Positions 63,980 to 64,000 of a stretch of DNA of 64,000 bases are shown here, piece after piece; position 1 is the stretch's first letter; each line of letters opens with the position of its first letter. Source of the DNA: Leucobacter chromiireducens subsp. solipictus (lineage in GTDB: Bacteria; Actinomycetota; Actinomycetes; Actinomycetales; Microbacteriaceae); contig NZ_QYAC01000004.1 in assembly GCF_016758195.1 (NCBI RefSeq), positions 156,283 to 220,282 on the forward strand, written 5' to 3'. A program made the position numbers and the translations under genes. The notes beneath the pieces are model-generated. The model did no database searches and was not told the origin of the DNA. It saw only the letters and a program-made list of their open reading frames with translations.

Positions 63980-64000
63980 TCGTGCACTCCATCTCTGTTC

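Overview
The window reads as chromosomal DNA of a high-GC Gram-positive actinobacterium. The best fit is the family Microbacteriaceae, with a Leucobacter-like genus as a guess I cannot confirm. The support is a set of actinobacterial families in familiar neighbourhoods: SepH, DUF3000 with an HRDC RNase D, DUF3159, DUF3710 and dUTPase, DUF3093, DUF4193, an Ala/Lys-rich primary sigma factor, topoisomerase IV subunits, DUF4191 and RDD next to glutamine synthetase, and a glnA2-glnE pair. Many genes have a TAnnnT box 6-7 nt before the start codon, as expected for leaderless actinobacterial mRNAs.

Layout. 1-271: tandem repeats carrying a tRNA 3' end and terminator. 0.27-3.6 kb: small accessory genes (P-loop protein, TetR with a double GNAT enzyme, Rv0909-like protein, VOC protein). 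3.7-6.6 kb: hydrolase, zapE and a PemK-like gene on the minus strand. 6.7-8.5 kb: DUF3000 and RNase D. 8.6-12 kb: fatty-acid beta-oxidation pair (thiolase and FadB-type). 12-17.5 kb: pentapeptide protein, dxs, aconitase. 17.6-22.3 kb: conserved actinobacterial genes including dut and sepH, with a second tandem repeat array at 20.35-20.55 kb. 22.3-29.7 kb: phosphatase, parC, EamA transporter, parE. 29.9-36.1 kb: DUF7455, sigA, PAC2 protein, lpdA and the 2-oxoacid dehydrogenase E2. 36.1-39.4 kb: a doubtful ORF, DUF4191, RDD and glnA1, whose upstream region has a full GlnR-type box.

39.4-47.0 kb is the most interesting part. This island lies between glnA1 and glnE. One minus-strand operon encodes a TasA/CalY-like protein with an alternate signal peptide, a SipW-type (Ser/His) signal peptidase, an LAGTG-anchored secreted protein and a large MalT-like LuxR regulator. 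A convergent gene encodes a secreted seven-bladed RCC1 propeller protein. The fibre operon and the RCC1 gene share the same bipartite promoter element: two GTAGAT/GCAGAT boxes exactly 22 bp apart, then exactly 35 nt, then GTTGACT. I read this as a self-regulated surface-fibre/adhesin regulon.

47-58.8 kb: glnE, glnA2, a SPOR-like small protein, map, a TDP-repeat wall-anchored protein, RNase P RNA, a zinc-ribbon-family coiled-coil protein, a Nif3-like protein and the metQNI methionine importer. 59-64 kb: long-form GAPDH, a universal stress protein, a metallo-beta-lactamase-fold hydrolase, an MFS transporter and a flavin reductase cut close to the window end. There are no IS elements, CRISPR arrays, rRNA genes or complete tRNA genes. 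Transcription units commonly end in very long, almost loopless GC-rich palindromes without strong T tracts.
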